NCBI GenBank assembly: GCA_958296055.1
Contig: CATQHS010000001.1
Span: 1,832,277-1,896,276 of the forward strand
Source: an uncultured Acidimicrobiales bacterium
GTDB lineage: Bacteria > Actinomycetota > Acidimicrobiia > Acidimicrobiales > Aldehydirespiratoraceae
DNA length: 64,000 nt
Reading direction: 5' to 3'
The notes below the pieces were generated by a model. It searched no databases, was not told the origin of the DNA, and worked only from the letters and a program-made list of their open reading frames with translations. Shown here in pieces: positions 16,687-24,354 of this stretch. The translations under genes and the position numbers were made by a program. Within the stretch, counting starts at the first letter, position 1; the number at the start of each line of letters is the position of its first letter.

Positions 16687-17579
16687 GCCGCCACCGGATC
16701 AAGCGGGACCAGCGGGAAATATTCGCCGCCGATCGGGTCTCCCATCTCCAGCCCGACTTCGGAGTCGGTGTAGTTGTACTCGTACCGCTGCGCCCCCAGC
16801 CAAATCGTCCCGTCGCCTACGTAGCGGATGACGACGGCCCGGCGGGGCCGGTCGCTGTCGTTGGGCCCCGACCCGTGCCACACCAGCGACGAATGGAACG
16901 ACACTTCCCCGGCCCGCAGCGCAATGACGGCAATCTCCAGCCCCAGCGCCTCGGGGTCTTCGATCCCCTGAACGACAGCAGGGCGCCGTTCCCGCAGGTA
17001 AGGGGTTCCCGTCCCGAACGCCACCGGGAGCCGCTCGCCGGTGAGGTGGCTGCCGACCGCCATCGACATGGCTCCGTTGGCCCCGTCGGTGTCGTCCAGC
17101 GCGATCCAGGCCGTGACCGCGTTGGGCTGGGCCAGGGGCCAGTACGGCCAGTCCTGGTGCCACTTGAGCTCGCCACCAGAGCGAGGTTCTTTCCACAGGG
17201 CGTTGTCCTCCAGGATGCGGACCGCTCCGGCGCCGATGAGCTGGGCGGCCCAGCGGGCGAGCCTCGAATCGAAGACGAACTCGCGGATCCGCGGCTCCAC
17301 CCGCCAGAGGTTGAACAAGAACTCGACATGGCGACGCGAGCCGGCGACCGCTCCATCGAAGTTGGCCGAGCCGGGATCGGGCTCGTCGGGCCACAGGGAC
17401 GGGTCCAAGAGGTCGTAGAGCCGGCCCTGCGGCTGCTCGAGGGCGGTCACCTCGTCGATCAGCCACCGCAGCTCGGCCACCTCGTCAGGGCCGAACACCG
17501 GGCCCGGGAGCAAATAGCCCCGCTCGTAGAACTCGAGGATCTCCGGCCCGCTCAGCGGGTCCTGGCGCATAACCCGCAT
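16683..17579 (-). CDS. Phytanoyl-CoA dioxygenase (PhyH) family oxygenase
   Basis: The 298-residue protein has the Fe(II)/2-oxoglutarate double-stranded beta-helix ligands: WHQDWPYW supplies the HxD pair and HSSLVWHGSGPNDS the distal His, followed by RRAVVIRYV, where an Arg binds 2-oxoglutarate. PhyH relatives hydroxylate diverse small molecules, so the substrate is open. It is the first gene of the 17579-12223 operon, and the divergent cupin gene starts 14 bp away, implying a shared promoter region of very small size. Confidence 0.82.
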   Translation of the reverse strand: MRVMRQDPLSGPEILEFYERGYLLPGPVFGPDEVAELRWLIDEVTALEQPQGRLYDLLDPSLWPDEPDPGSANFDGAVAGSRRHVEFLFNLWRVEPRIREFVFDSRLARWAAQLIGAGAVRILEDNALWKEPRSGGELKWHQDWPYWPLAQPNAVTAWIALDDTDGANGAMSMAVGSHLTGERLPVAFGTGTPYLRERRPAVVQGIEDPEALGLEIAVIALRAGEVSFHSSLVWHGSGPNDSDRPRRAVVIRYVGDGTIWLGAQRYEYNYTDSEVGLEMGDPIGGEYFPLVPLDPVAA

Positions 17580-17593
17580 GATAATGTTCAGCC

Positions 17594-18001
17594 GTGGTGG
17601 AACACGTGGTGAGGGCGGACACGACCCCGCCGGGCGACTGGTCGGGCACCCCGTTCGGGCACCTCGACATCCGCACGCTGGTAGCCACCGAGCGCCAGCA
17701 GTCGGAGATGGTCATGGTCGGGCAGACCATCTACGGCCCCGGCGAGACCCACGAGCACCATCTGCACCCCGACGCCGAAGAGGTGGTGATCGTGATGTCG
17801 GGCCGGGGCTGGCACCGGGTCGGGTCGGAGTACTACGACATCGGCCCGGGCGACATCGTCTTCGTGCCCGCCAACGCTCCGCACTCGGCCGGGGCCGATG
17901 AGGGCGACGAGCCCATGGTCATCGTCTGGGTCCTGGGCGGGGCCGGGTCCCTGGAGAAGGCGGGCTACGCGGCGGTGCCGGAGCTGCCCAGGGTTCGTTG
18001 A
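17594..18001 (+). CDS. Single-domain cupin
   Basis: The 135-residue protein has cupin motif 1 (GETHEHHLHPDAEEVVIVMSGRG, with HxH and Glu ligands) and motif 2 (GDIVFVPANAPHSA, with a late His), giving a complete metal site in one beta-barrel. It is likely a small-molecule binding or isomerase/dioxygenase-type cupin. Translation starts at GTG 17594, and its stop overlaps the amidase start (TTGA). It heads a three-gene rightward operon with an amidase and an alpha/beta hydrolase. Confidence 0.8.
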   Translation: MVEHVVRADTTPPGDWSGTPFGHLDIRTLVATERQQSEMVMVGQTIYGPGETHEHHLHPDAEEVVIVMSGRGWHRVGSEYYDIGPGDIVFVPANAPHSAGADEGDEPMVIVWVLGGAGSLEKAGYAAVPELPRVR

Positions 18002-19494
18002 CCGATGTCGTCGTCAGAGGTCAAGGCGGCGGCCGCGGCAATTCCCGAGCGGCCGAGAAGTCGTTGACCGAACTCTGGCGGCTGACCGCCGGCCAACTCG
18101 CCCAGCGTTTCGCCGCCGGAGCGGCCAGCCCGTCAGAAGCCCTGGATTCGGTCTTGGGGCGCATCGCCGCCCGGGACGGCGACATCGGCGCCTTCGCCTG
18201 CGTTCTGGAGGAGCAGGCCCGGGCCCGGGCGGTAGAGCTGACCGAGGAACTGGCCCGGGGCCACCGCCGGGGCCCGCTGCACGGGGTGCCGGTGGCGGTC
18301 AAGGAGCTGTTCGACGTGAGCGGCGCCCCGAACGACTACGGCTCGGATGTGCTGGCCGGTCGGACCGCCGACGAAGACGCCGAGTGCGTCGGCCGGCTGC
18401 GCCGGGCCGGGGCGGTCATCGTGGGCACCACCCGATCGCACGAGTTCGGATGGGGCATCACCACCCAGCACCAGACCCGCGGCAGCGCCAGAAACCCGTG
18501 GAACCCGGATCGGGTGCCCGGCGGCTCCAGCGGGGGTTCGGGCGCGGCGGTGGCGGCCGGGATGGTGCCCGCGGCGGTGGGCAGCGACACCGGCGGGTCG
18601 ATCCGGATCCCGGCCTGCTTCTGCGGCGTCGCCGGGCTGAAGCCTTCGTTCGGGCGGATCGGGCGTACCGGCGGGGTGGCCTTGGCCCCGTCGTTCGACA
18701 CGGTGGGGGCGCTGGCCCGGTCCATCAGCGATGCGGCCGTTTTGGTCGAGGCCATGAGCGGACCCGACCGGAACGATCCAGCCGCCACGGAGGCTCCCTT
18801 CCGGGCTGACGACCGGCTTCCGTCTTCGCTGGCCGGGATCAGAGTGGCGACAGCCCCGGCGCTGATCGACGTCAGCCTCGACGACGGGATCGCCAAGGCA
18901 TACGGCACCGCCCTCGACTCGCTGGAACGGCTCGGGGCCGAGCTGGTCGAGATCGACCTCCCGCCGGCGGCGGAGATTCTTGAGGCCTTCAGGCCCTTGC
19001 AGATGGCCGAGGCCCATCACGTACATCGGTCGATGGGGCTCTTCCCCGACCGGGCCGGCCTCTATGGCGACGATGTGCGCTCCCGGCTGGAGGCCGCGGC
19101 CGGCGTCTCCATCGACGATTACCTGTCGGCTCAGCACCAGCGGCGCCGAATCGTCGCTGTATTCGACCAACGGCTCCAAACTGTGGACGCTCTGATCAGC
19201 CCCATCTCGGCCGTCAGCCCCAGCCGCATCGACAGCCCCGACGAAGCGGTGCTGAACGGCGAGCGCCGGCCGCTGCGCGACCTGGTGATGCGGTTCACCG
19301 TGCCCCAGAACATGACCGGGTTACCGGCCGGGATCGTGCGGGCCGGGTTCGATCCCGACGGCCTGCCCGTGGGCGCCCAGTTGACCGCCGCCCGGGGCCG
19401 GGAGAGCACCGTGGTGGCGATCGCCGCCGCTCTGCAAGCCGAGCTGGGACCTATCGGAACCCCGCCCGAGACCGAACGAACCGACGGGAGATAG
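17998..19494 (+). CDS. Amidase signature family hydrolase
   Basis: The protein has 498 residues from TTG 17998. The Ser-cisSer-Lys triad is visible: VAVKELFDVSG gives the Lys, GGSSGGSGAAVAAG the bridging Ser, and GSDTGGSIRIPACFCGVAGLKPSFG the nucleophile Ser within the signature. GatA-like length, but no GatB/GatC is nearby, so it is a stand-alone amidase. The true start may be a later TTG (18064), since the first 20 residues are low complexity. It overlaps the cupin and is followed 2 bp later by an alpha/beta hydrolase. Confidence 0.85.
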   Translation: MTDVVVRGQGGGRGNSRAAEKSLTELWRLTAGQLAQRFAAGAASPSEALDSVLGRIAARDGDIGAFACVLEEQARARAVELTEELARGHRRGPLHGVPVAVKELFDVSGAPNDYGSDVLAGRTADEDAECVGRLRRAGAVIVGTTRSHEFGWGITTQHQTRGSARNPWNPDRVPGGSSGGSGAAVAAGMVPAAVGSDTGGSIRIPACFCGVAGLKPSFGRIGRTGGVALAPSFDTVGALARSISDAAVLVEAMSGPDRNDPAATEAPFRADDRLPSSLAGIRVATAPALIDVSLDDGIAKAYGTALDSLERLGAELVEIDLPPAAEILEAFRPLQMAEAHHVHRSMGLFPDRAGLYGDDVRSRLEAAAGVSIDDYLSAQHQRRRIVAVFDQRLQTVDALISPISAVSPSRIDSPDEAVLNGERRPLRDLVMRFTVPQNMTGLPAGIVRAGFDPDGLPVGAQLTAARGRESTVVAIAAALQAELGPIGTPPETERTDGR

Positions 19495-19496
19495 CC

Positions 19497-20297
19497 ATGC
19501 CTTCGGCCCGATGCAACGACATCGACATCTACTACGAGCAGCACGGCCCCGATGACGGGCCGCCGGTGGTGTTCATCCGGGGCACCGGGGCCGACGGCAC
19601 CCGCTGGATGCCCCAAGTGGAGGCGTACAAGGCCGACGTGGGCTGCGTGATCTTCGACGGCCGCGGGGTGGGCCGCACCGACACCACTCCCCCGCCCTAC
19701 ACCGTGGCCCAGATGGCCGGCGACACCCTCGCCCTGATGGACCAGCTCGACATCGGAGCCGCGCACATCTCCGGCTCGTCGCTGGGCGGGGCCATCGGCC
19801 TGCACATGGCCGTGCATAACCCCGAGCGAGTGCTGACCCTGCAACTCCACTCGAGCTGGCTGGCCACCCGGGGCTACGCCGAGTACTCGCTGGGGCTGCT
19901 AAAAGACATCCTGGTCGCCGGCGGGACCGACTTCTACTACAAGGCCACCCTCCCGCTGCTGTTCAGCCCCACCTACATGGCCGAGAACTTCGACGCCCTG
20001 ATGAGAATCCTGGCCCACATGCAGGCCAACCCGGCCACCACCGACGGCCTGGCCGGCCAGATCGAGGCCAACCTCACCCACGACCTGAGCGCGGAGGCCG
20101 ACCGGGTGCAGGCACCGACCCTGATCACGGTGGGCGAACTCGACTACGTGCTGCCCCCCTCGTGTTCCCGCGAGCTGCACGAGGCCATCGCCGGCTCCGA
20201 GCTGGTGGTCTTCTCCGGCTGCGGGCACCTGGTGACGATGGAGAACTCCGAGGACTTCAACCGGGTCACCCTCGACTGGCTCCGCCCCCACCTCTGA
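19497..20297 (+). CDS. Alpha/beta hydrolase
   Basis: The 266-residue protein has an oxyanion segment FIRGTGADGTRW, a GRGVGRTD turn, nucleophile elbow GSSLGG near residue 98, an Asp in VGELDYVLPP and a terminal catalytic His in GCGHLV. This is a typical esterase or C-C hydrolase size. It begins two bases after the amidase stop and closes the cupin-amidase-hydrolase operon, so it may act on the product of amide cleavage. Substrate unknown. Confidence 0.83.
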   Translation: MPSARCNDIDIYYEQHGPDDGPPVVFIRGTGADGTRWMPQVEAYKADVGCVIFDGRGVGRTDTTPPPYTVAQMAGDTLALMDQLDIGAAHISGSSLGGAIGLHMAVHNPERVLTLQLHSSWLATRGYAEYSLGLLKDILVAGGTDFYYKATLPLLFSPTYMAENFDALMRILAHMQANPATTDGLAGQIEANLTHDLSAEADRVQAPTLITVGELDYVLPPSCSRELHEAIAGSELVVFSGCGHLVTMENSEDFNRVTLDWLRPHL

Positions 20298-20320
20298 AAG
20301 CCGCGGCCGTCAAACGGAAC

Positions 20321-20384
20321 CTTCTGGCGGCCTCAGGCTCGCAGGGGCTTGGCCTGTCGGCTTCTGGCGGCCTCAGGCTCGCAG
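20321..20384. repeat. 24-bp direct repeat duplicating the end of an SDR gene
   Basis: The 24-bp sequence beginning CTTCTGGCGGCC and ending CTCGCAG is identical at 20321-20344 and 20361-20384, spaced by 40 bp. The right copy contains the stop codon and last residues of the SDR at 20373-21125. It is a local duplication of a gene terminus; it fills most of the gap between the convergent hydrolase and SDR. Confidence 0.8.
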
Positions 20385-21125
20385 AGCGCCGTCGAGGACC
20401 AGCGAGGCGCCGGTCAAGTACTCGGGCGCGTCTAGAGCCAGGAACGCCACCGTCGCCGCCACCTCGGCGGGGTCGGCCAGGCGGCCCATCGGCACCTGGC
20501 CGGTTACTTCGGGCCGACGGCCGGTGGCCGCCTCGGTCGCGTCCAGGATCCGCTCGACCATCGGGGAATCGACGTAGCCGGGGCACACCGCGTTGACCGC
20601 GATCCGATGCGGCCCCAGCTCCCGGGCCAGCGAGCGGGTGAGCCCCACCACCGCGTGCTTGGAGGCGTGATACGGGCTGGCCAGGGCCCCGCCGGCCAGC
20701 CCGGCCCCCGAGGCCAGGTTGACGATCCGGCCCCGACCCCGCCGCTTCATGCCCGGAACGACGGCCTGGCACAGCCAGAACATGGCCATGACGTTGACCT
20801 CGAACACCCGGCGCACCTCGTCGGGGTCCAAGTTCTCAACCTCGGCCAGCGGCCCCTCGATCCCGGCCGCGTTCACCAGCCCGTCGACCGCGCCGAACCG
20901 GCTGGTCACGGCCTCGACCAGCCCGGCCGCGGCGGCGGGATCGCTCACGTCGGCAGCGAATGCCGCCGCGCCGGGGATCGAAGCAGCCAAGGCCCGGACC
21001 GCGGCCTCGTCAACGTCGTTCAGAGCCAGCGGACAGGATCGCTCACCCAGCAGCCTGGCCATGCTCGACCCGAGCCGCCCCGCCGCCCCGGTGATCAGCA
21101 CCGCCCCAGCCCGCCCGGCGGTCAT
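20373..21125 (-). CDS. Short-chain dehydrogenase/reductase
   Basis: The protein has 250 residues from ATG 21125. It shows TGAAGRLGSSM, NDVDEA, ADVSDP, NAAGIEG, NLASGAGL, catalytic YHASK, PGYVDSP and LTGASLVLDGA. The GRLG spacing in the cofactor loop is slightly unusual. Much longer in-frame extensions upstream (to 21365) are not SDR-like and cross the divergent gene. It stands alone between convergent and divergent neighbours. Confidence 0.83.
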   Translation of the reverse strand: MTAGRAGAVLITGAAGRLGSSMARLLGERSCPLALNDVDEAAVRALAASIPGAAAFAADVSDPAAAAGLVEAVTSRFGAVDGLVNAAGIEGPLAEVENLDPDEVRRVFEVNVMAMFWLCQAVVPGMKRRGRGRIVNLASGAGLAGGALASPYHASKHAVVGLTRSLARELGPHRIAVNAVCPGYVDSPMVERILDATEAATGRRPEVTGQVPMGRLADPAEVAATVAFLALDAPEYLTGASLVLDGALRA

Positions 21126-21221
21126 AGCGATCCGGGGTAGAGTCCGGCACTGAGGCGGCGAAGCAGAGGTCGGTGGTCCACACCGGCCCGGGGAGCGGAT
21201 GCTCGGAGAAGTTTTAGTAGC

Positions 21222-22154
21222 ATGGGGCCTCTGCGAGATCAGGATATCAAAGATCGCTATCGCCGCGACGGCTATGTAGTCGTTGCCGGTTTGTTTGACG
21301 ACGCGGACTTGAATCCAATGCGTGATTTCATCAAGGACAAAATCGATCGGTACGCATGCGATCAATATGCCGAAGGCGATCTGTCGTCACTGCATGAGAC
21401 CGAGCCTTTTGAACGTCGATACGCCGCCATATGCAAAGAACAGGGCATCTTGCCCCGGGATTGGACCTTCGGGTCCTTCGGGCCGGAATTTTACGACCTT
21501 TATGTGAACCCGGATGTTCTTCGCATAATCAACGTTATTCTCAGCGGTGAGGTCTCAGTCCTCACTAATCCCTCACTTCGGACGAAGCTTCCCGATAGCC
21601 CAATAGCGGCCTTTCCCTGGCATCAGGACAGCCATTACTTTGACATGAGAGAAGTGGGCAAGCAGGAGAAACACACAGCAGATTTGCATATAGTCACCGT
21701 ATGGGTTCCGCTGGTCTCCGCCACAGTCGAGAACGGTTGTTGTTGGGTGATTCCCGGAAGCCATCACTGGGGTTTATTGGACGGGATACGGGGGGAGGAC
21801 AGAAACGTTCGAATAGAACAAGATGTCGAAGCTCTCGCAAACCCCGTGCCCGTCCCGCTTGATCCCGGCGGCGCTTTGTTCTTCTCAAATCTCTGCGTCC
21901 ACGCCAGCAAGCCGAACCGAACCCGGGGCTGCCGCTGGAGCATCGACTTTCGCTACTTCCCGACGCCGACCGGGGCCGCGCTGGACGACCGGCAGCGGCG
22001 AGCGGCTCAATTCGTCGAGAACGAGGCTCTCCGAGGCGGAGACGTACCCTTTCCCGTGCTCCCGACCAAAAAACGGCCCGGATGGCCGAAGTGGGAAACC
22101 GCCGTCATCGAGCACAGAGCTCGACTGAGCAAGCCCGGGTTATCAATTCGCTAA
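21222..22154 (+). CDS. Phytanoyl-CoA dioxygenase (PhyH) family oxygenase
   Basis: The 310-residue protein has WHQDSHYFD (Fe-binding HxD), a VWVPLVSATVENGCCWVIPGSH core, and the distal Fe His in HASKPNRTRG with Arg for 2-oxoglutarate. It is longer and less GC-rich than the PhyH at 16683 and not closely similar to it, so it is not a recent duplicate. No operon partner upstream; a 64-residue ORF with a strong ribosome site follows after 43 bp. Substrate unknown. Confidence 0.85.
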   Translation: MGPLRDQDIKDRYRRDGYVVVAGLFDDADLNPMRDFIKDKIDRYACDQYAEGDLSSLHETEPFERRYAAICKEQGILPRDWTFGSFGPEFYDLYVNPDVLRIINVILSGEVSVLTNPSLRTKLPDSPIAAFPWHQDSHYFDMREVGKQEKHTADLHIVTVWVPLVSATVENGCCWVIPGSHHWGLLDGIRGEDRNVRIEQDVEALANPVPVPLDPGGALFFSNLCVHASKPNRTRGCRWSIDFRYFPTPTGAALDDRQRRAAQFVENEALRGGDVPFPVLPTKKRPGWPKWETAVIEHRARLSKPGLSIR

Positions 22155-22197
22155 AGAGAGCGGCCGCCGGAGGAGGCGACCGCCCGAGGGAGGCAAC

Positions 22198-22392
22198 ATG
22201 AAAACAGTCGAAGCGGAGGTGGCGGTTGCATACAAAGACCCCGACCACTCACACTCACAAAAAGCGAGTTCCGCGTCAATGGTCATAGCACCTGTCGAAT
22301 TATCCTACATATCCGATTTCGTTCAGCGACTAGCGGAAGTTTTTTACCATAATTTAGATCCCACACAAACCCGTATCAGAACCCAAAATTAG
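22198..22392 (+). CDS. Small 64-residue protein, function unknown
   Basis: ATG 22198 is preceded by GGGAGG at ideal spacing, better than most starts in the window, so translation is plausible. The peptide has a His/Ser/Lys-rich middle (KDPDHSHSQKASS) and a helical end (ISDFVQRLAEVFYHNL). Between the PhyH stop and this start lies an imperfect hairpin, GCGGCCGCC versus GGCGACCGC. Its stop overlaps the convergent membrane gene by 4 bp. Composition drifts to AT-rich across the gene. No family was recognised. Confidence 0.4.
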   Translation: MKTVEAEVAVAYKDPDHSHSQKASSASMVIAPVELSYISDFVQRLAEVFYHNLDPTQTRIRTQN

Positions 22393-22910
22393 TACAATCC
22401 TATCAGCCATTTTCGGTACAACAACCAACAAAAGGCAGCACTCATCATAATGATCATTATTATTGCTGTAATACGCTGCCATTTTAGCTTCCTATTCCTT
22501 TCGTGGTATTCAAGGCGGGAAAATAGCTTATAATCTCCATCGATTTTAACTAACAATGGGGTCTCTCTTTCACGCCGGATGTCAAAAAGATTTACACAAA
22601 GAAAGGCAATAGTCGACACAAAAAGCAGTACGAAAAATTCAGACAGGAACCCGCTCCATGATGGACCGCTCCATGATGGAGCGGACAGTACAAGTCCTTT
22701 CGGCCGTAATAAAAGTCCTAATCCTATTGTCACGATCGCAAAAGTTATCAGTGACAATAACTCCATTATATCTCTACCTTGCTGTTTACTATGCGCTACT
22801 GTATCAAGTTGCTTCTCAATAGATAGGAGCAGGGTCTTGTTCGCGTCATTTTGTACAGAGTTGATTCCTGATTGTATCGTATCTCGAACTATATTATAAC
22901 GGGTTCGCAA
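22389..22910 (-). CDS. Small AT-rich membrane protein with N-terminal helical region
   Basis: The 173-residue protein has a polar helical N-terminus (1-47, with possible coiled-coil spacing), two hydrophobic segments at about 50-66 and 88-108, a charged loop, and a last hydrophobic segment at about 146-165. A 15-bp tandem duplication inside the gene gives PSWSGPSWSG. Its start overlaps the end of the upstream permease by 17 bp, so the two are probably cotranslated and may interact. AT-rich composition marks it as foreign to this genome. Function unknown. Confidence 0.6.
   Translation of the reverse strand: MRTRYNIVRDTIQSGINSVQNDANKTLLLSIEKQLDTVAHSKQQGRDIMELLSLITFAIVTIGLGLLLRPKGLVLSAPSWSGPSWSGFLSEFFVLLFVSTIAFLCVNLFDIRRERETPLLVKIDGDYKLFSRLEYHERNRKLKWQRITAIIMIIMMSAAFCWLLYRKWLIGLY
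22651..22680. repeat. 15-bp tandem duplication within the small membrane gene
   Basis: CCGCTCCATGATGGA occurs twice back to back (22651-22665, 22666-22680). It keeps the frame and adds five residues between the first two hydrophobic segments. Confidence 0.9.
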
Positions 22911-24354
22911 ATGTATAGGTACTAGCAGTATCTAAATCAGCGAGTTGTTTAAGTATGTCACGACTTATAATACCGTCTTTCACGAGACATTCGCTATTAC
23001 GAAACAGGCTAAGCATAGTTTCATCTTCCTTATTGATACGTGTGGTTAGACGCGCCAGTCGGAAGCTAAGGATAAGGGCAAAAATAGTGGATGATAAAGC
23101 GAGCAAGCCCCAATATTCATCAATTACATACGTCGCCCAAGAACCCATTATTTTATCACGAATGTATATAAATGTTCCGAAAGCCCAAATAGACATTATA
23201 AAGGCTGTAAAGCCGAGTCGTACTCCAGGCATTGGTGACAATTGGTATTTTGTTATATCTCTATCTTCGTCAGGCTTTAGTTGTATGAGAACATTAATTG
23301 CTAAGGCTAAAGCTCCTCCTGCTATAAAGAGATCAAATCTAGGAACCTCTATGCCATCAATCATGAGCCAAATTATTGCGAGGAAAGGAGCTAGAAAGTT
23401 CAATGAATTTACGCCATATTTAGATGTACCGATATTACCAATCCGGAGCAACACTGCTGTTGCCACCCCTACTACAGTGAGAAGCACAGCACCTACCAAC
23501 ACCTTGCCCGAAATAAAGGTCTGATATTGAACACCAGATCGGGCAAACTTAAGCCCTATTGCTAGACTGATTACAGATGTAAAGAGTAAAGAAGAGGCTC
23601 TACCTAGGAATGTAAGCCACAATAGTAAGTTGCGATCTGGTGATCCAAGATTTTCTATCTCGTCCTTAGACATAGATTGATCTTTCTCAAGTAGTATTAC
23701 ATACAACTCTTCGCCATAAAATAGTGTATTAGAAACGGAAATACCTGCCAAATATGCTGCAATAAAGGCGAGGGTTATTCCGATAACACCGCTAGAAAAG
23801 CCTGAATGAAGAAGTGAAAAAGTGTCATCAATTAATTGGATTCCCAACATAAACAGAAGAGCTACAGCAGCGAGTCCTGATAAAAACATGTGCTCCTTAG
23901 ATACCGTTGGTGAATCAACGTCGATTTTGGCAATTTTTTTACGACGATATCGGAGCATGCAATATACTAGAAAGACCGGCCAAAGTTCATACACAGTAGT
24001 CGATACCGCAGTGGCAACAAGCTGCGTAGACCAAATAAAAATCCCATAGTCTATGGCACCAAAAGCCGCCCGATACAGCCATTTTCTAACTTTGCAATTA
24101 AATGCTCTCCTTAGGTTGAACTCAATGGAAGCTGGATGGCCATCCAAAACTTTACGCTTAGTAGCAGCTAATAACAACACTAGAATTAGGACTAACAGTA
24201 TGCACCATAGGGCATGAAATAAGAAAGGGTTAATATCTGGAGCTGTTTTGTGAATCAATAGAGGTATAAATGAATTAAAAACCGCGCCAAAAAGAATCGC
24301 GGAACCTGATCCGAATTGATTAGACCGTCCGGTGTTTATGTCTAATGACCGCAT
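22894..24354 (-). CDS. AT-rich multi-spanning membrane permease, DMT/EamA-like
   Basis: The 486-residue protein starts at ATG 24354, which shares a base with the EF-G2-like stop (TGATG). About ten hydrophobic segments are visible in two halves separated by a polar loop (EEL..LLEKDQSMSKDEIENLG, around residues 210-232). SGSAILFGAVFNSFIPLLIH and the later GKVLVGAVLLTVVGVATAVL recall drug/metabolite transporter repeats, but it is longer than the usual 300 residues and has a polar C-terminal tail. Codon and base use are far more AT-rich than its GTPase neighbour, so it was likely acquired. Substrate unknown. Confidence 0.6.
   Translation of the reverse strand: MRSLDINTGRSNQFGSGSAILFGAVFNSFIPLLIHKTAPDINPFLFHALWCILLVLILVLLLAATKRKVLDGHPASIEFNLRRAFNCKVRKWLYRAAFGAIDYGIFIWSTQLVATAVSTTVYELWPVFLVYCMLRYRRKKIAKIDVDSPTVSKEHMFLSGLAAVALLFMLGIQLIDDTFSLLHSGFSSGVIGITLAFIAAYLAGISVSNTLFYGEELYVILLEKDQSMSKDEIENLGSPDRNLLLWLTFLGRASSLLFTSVISLAIGLKFARSGVQYQTFISGKVLVGAVLLTVVGVATAVLLRIGNIGTSKYGVNSLNFLAPFLAIIWLMIDGIEVPRFDLFIAGGALALAINVLIQLKPDEDRDITKYQLSPMPGVRLGFTAFIMSIWAFGTFIYIRDKIMGSWATYVIDEYWGLLALSSTIFALILSFRLARLTTRINKEDETMLSLFRNSECLVKDGIISRDILKQLADLDTASTYTFANPL

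Noticed and set aside
21222..24354. RiPP biosynthetic cluster (PhyH, 64-residue peptide, transporter)
   Set aside because: No maturase, protease or conserved leader/core motif; the permease is on the other strand and coupled to a GTPase gene. Kept only as a low-interest finding.
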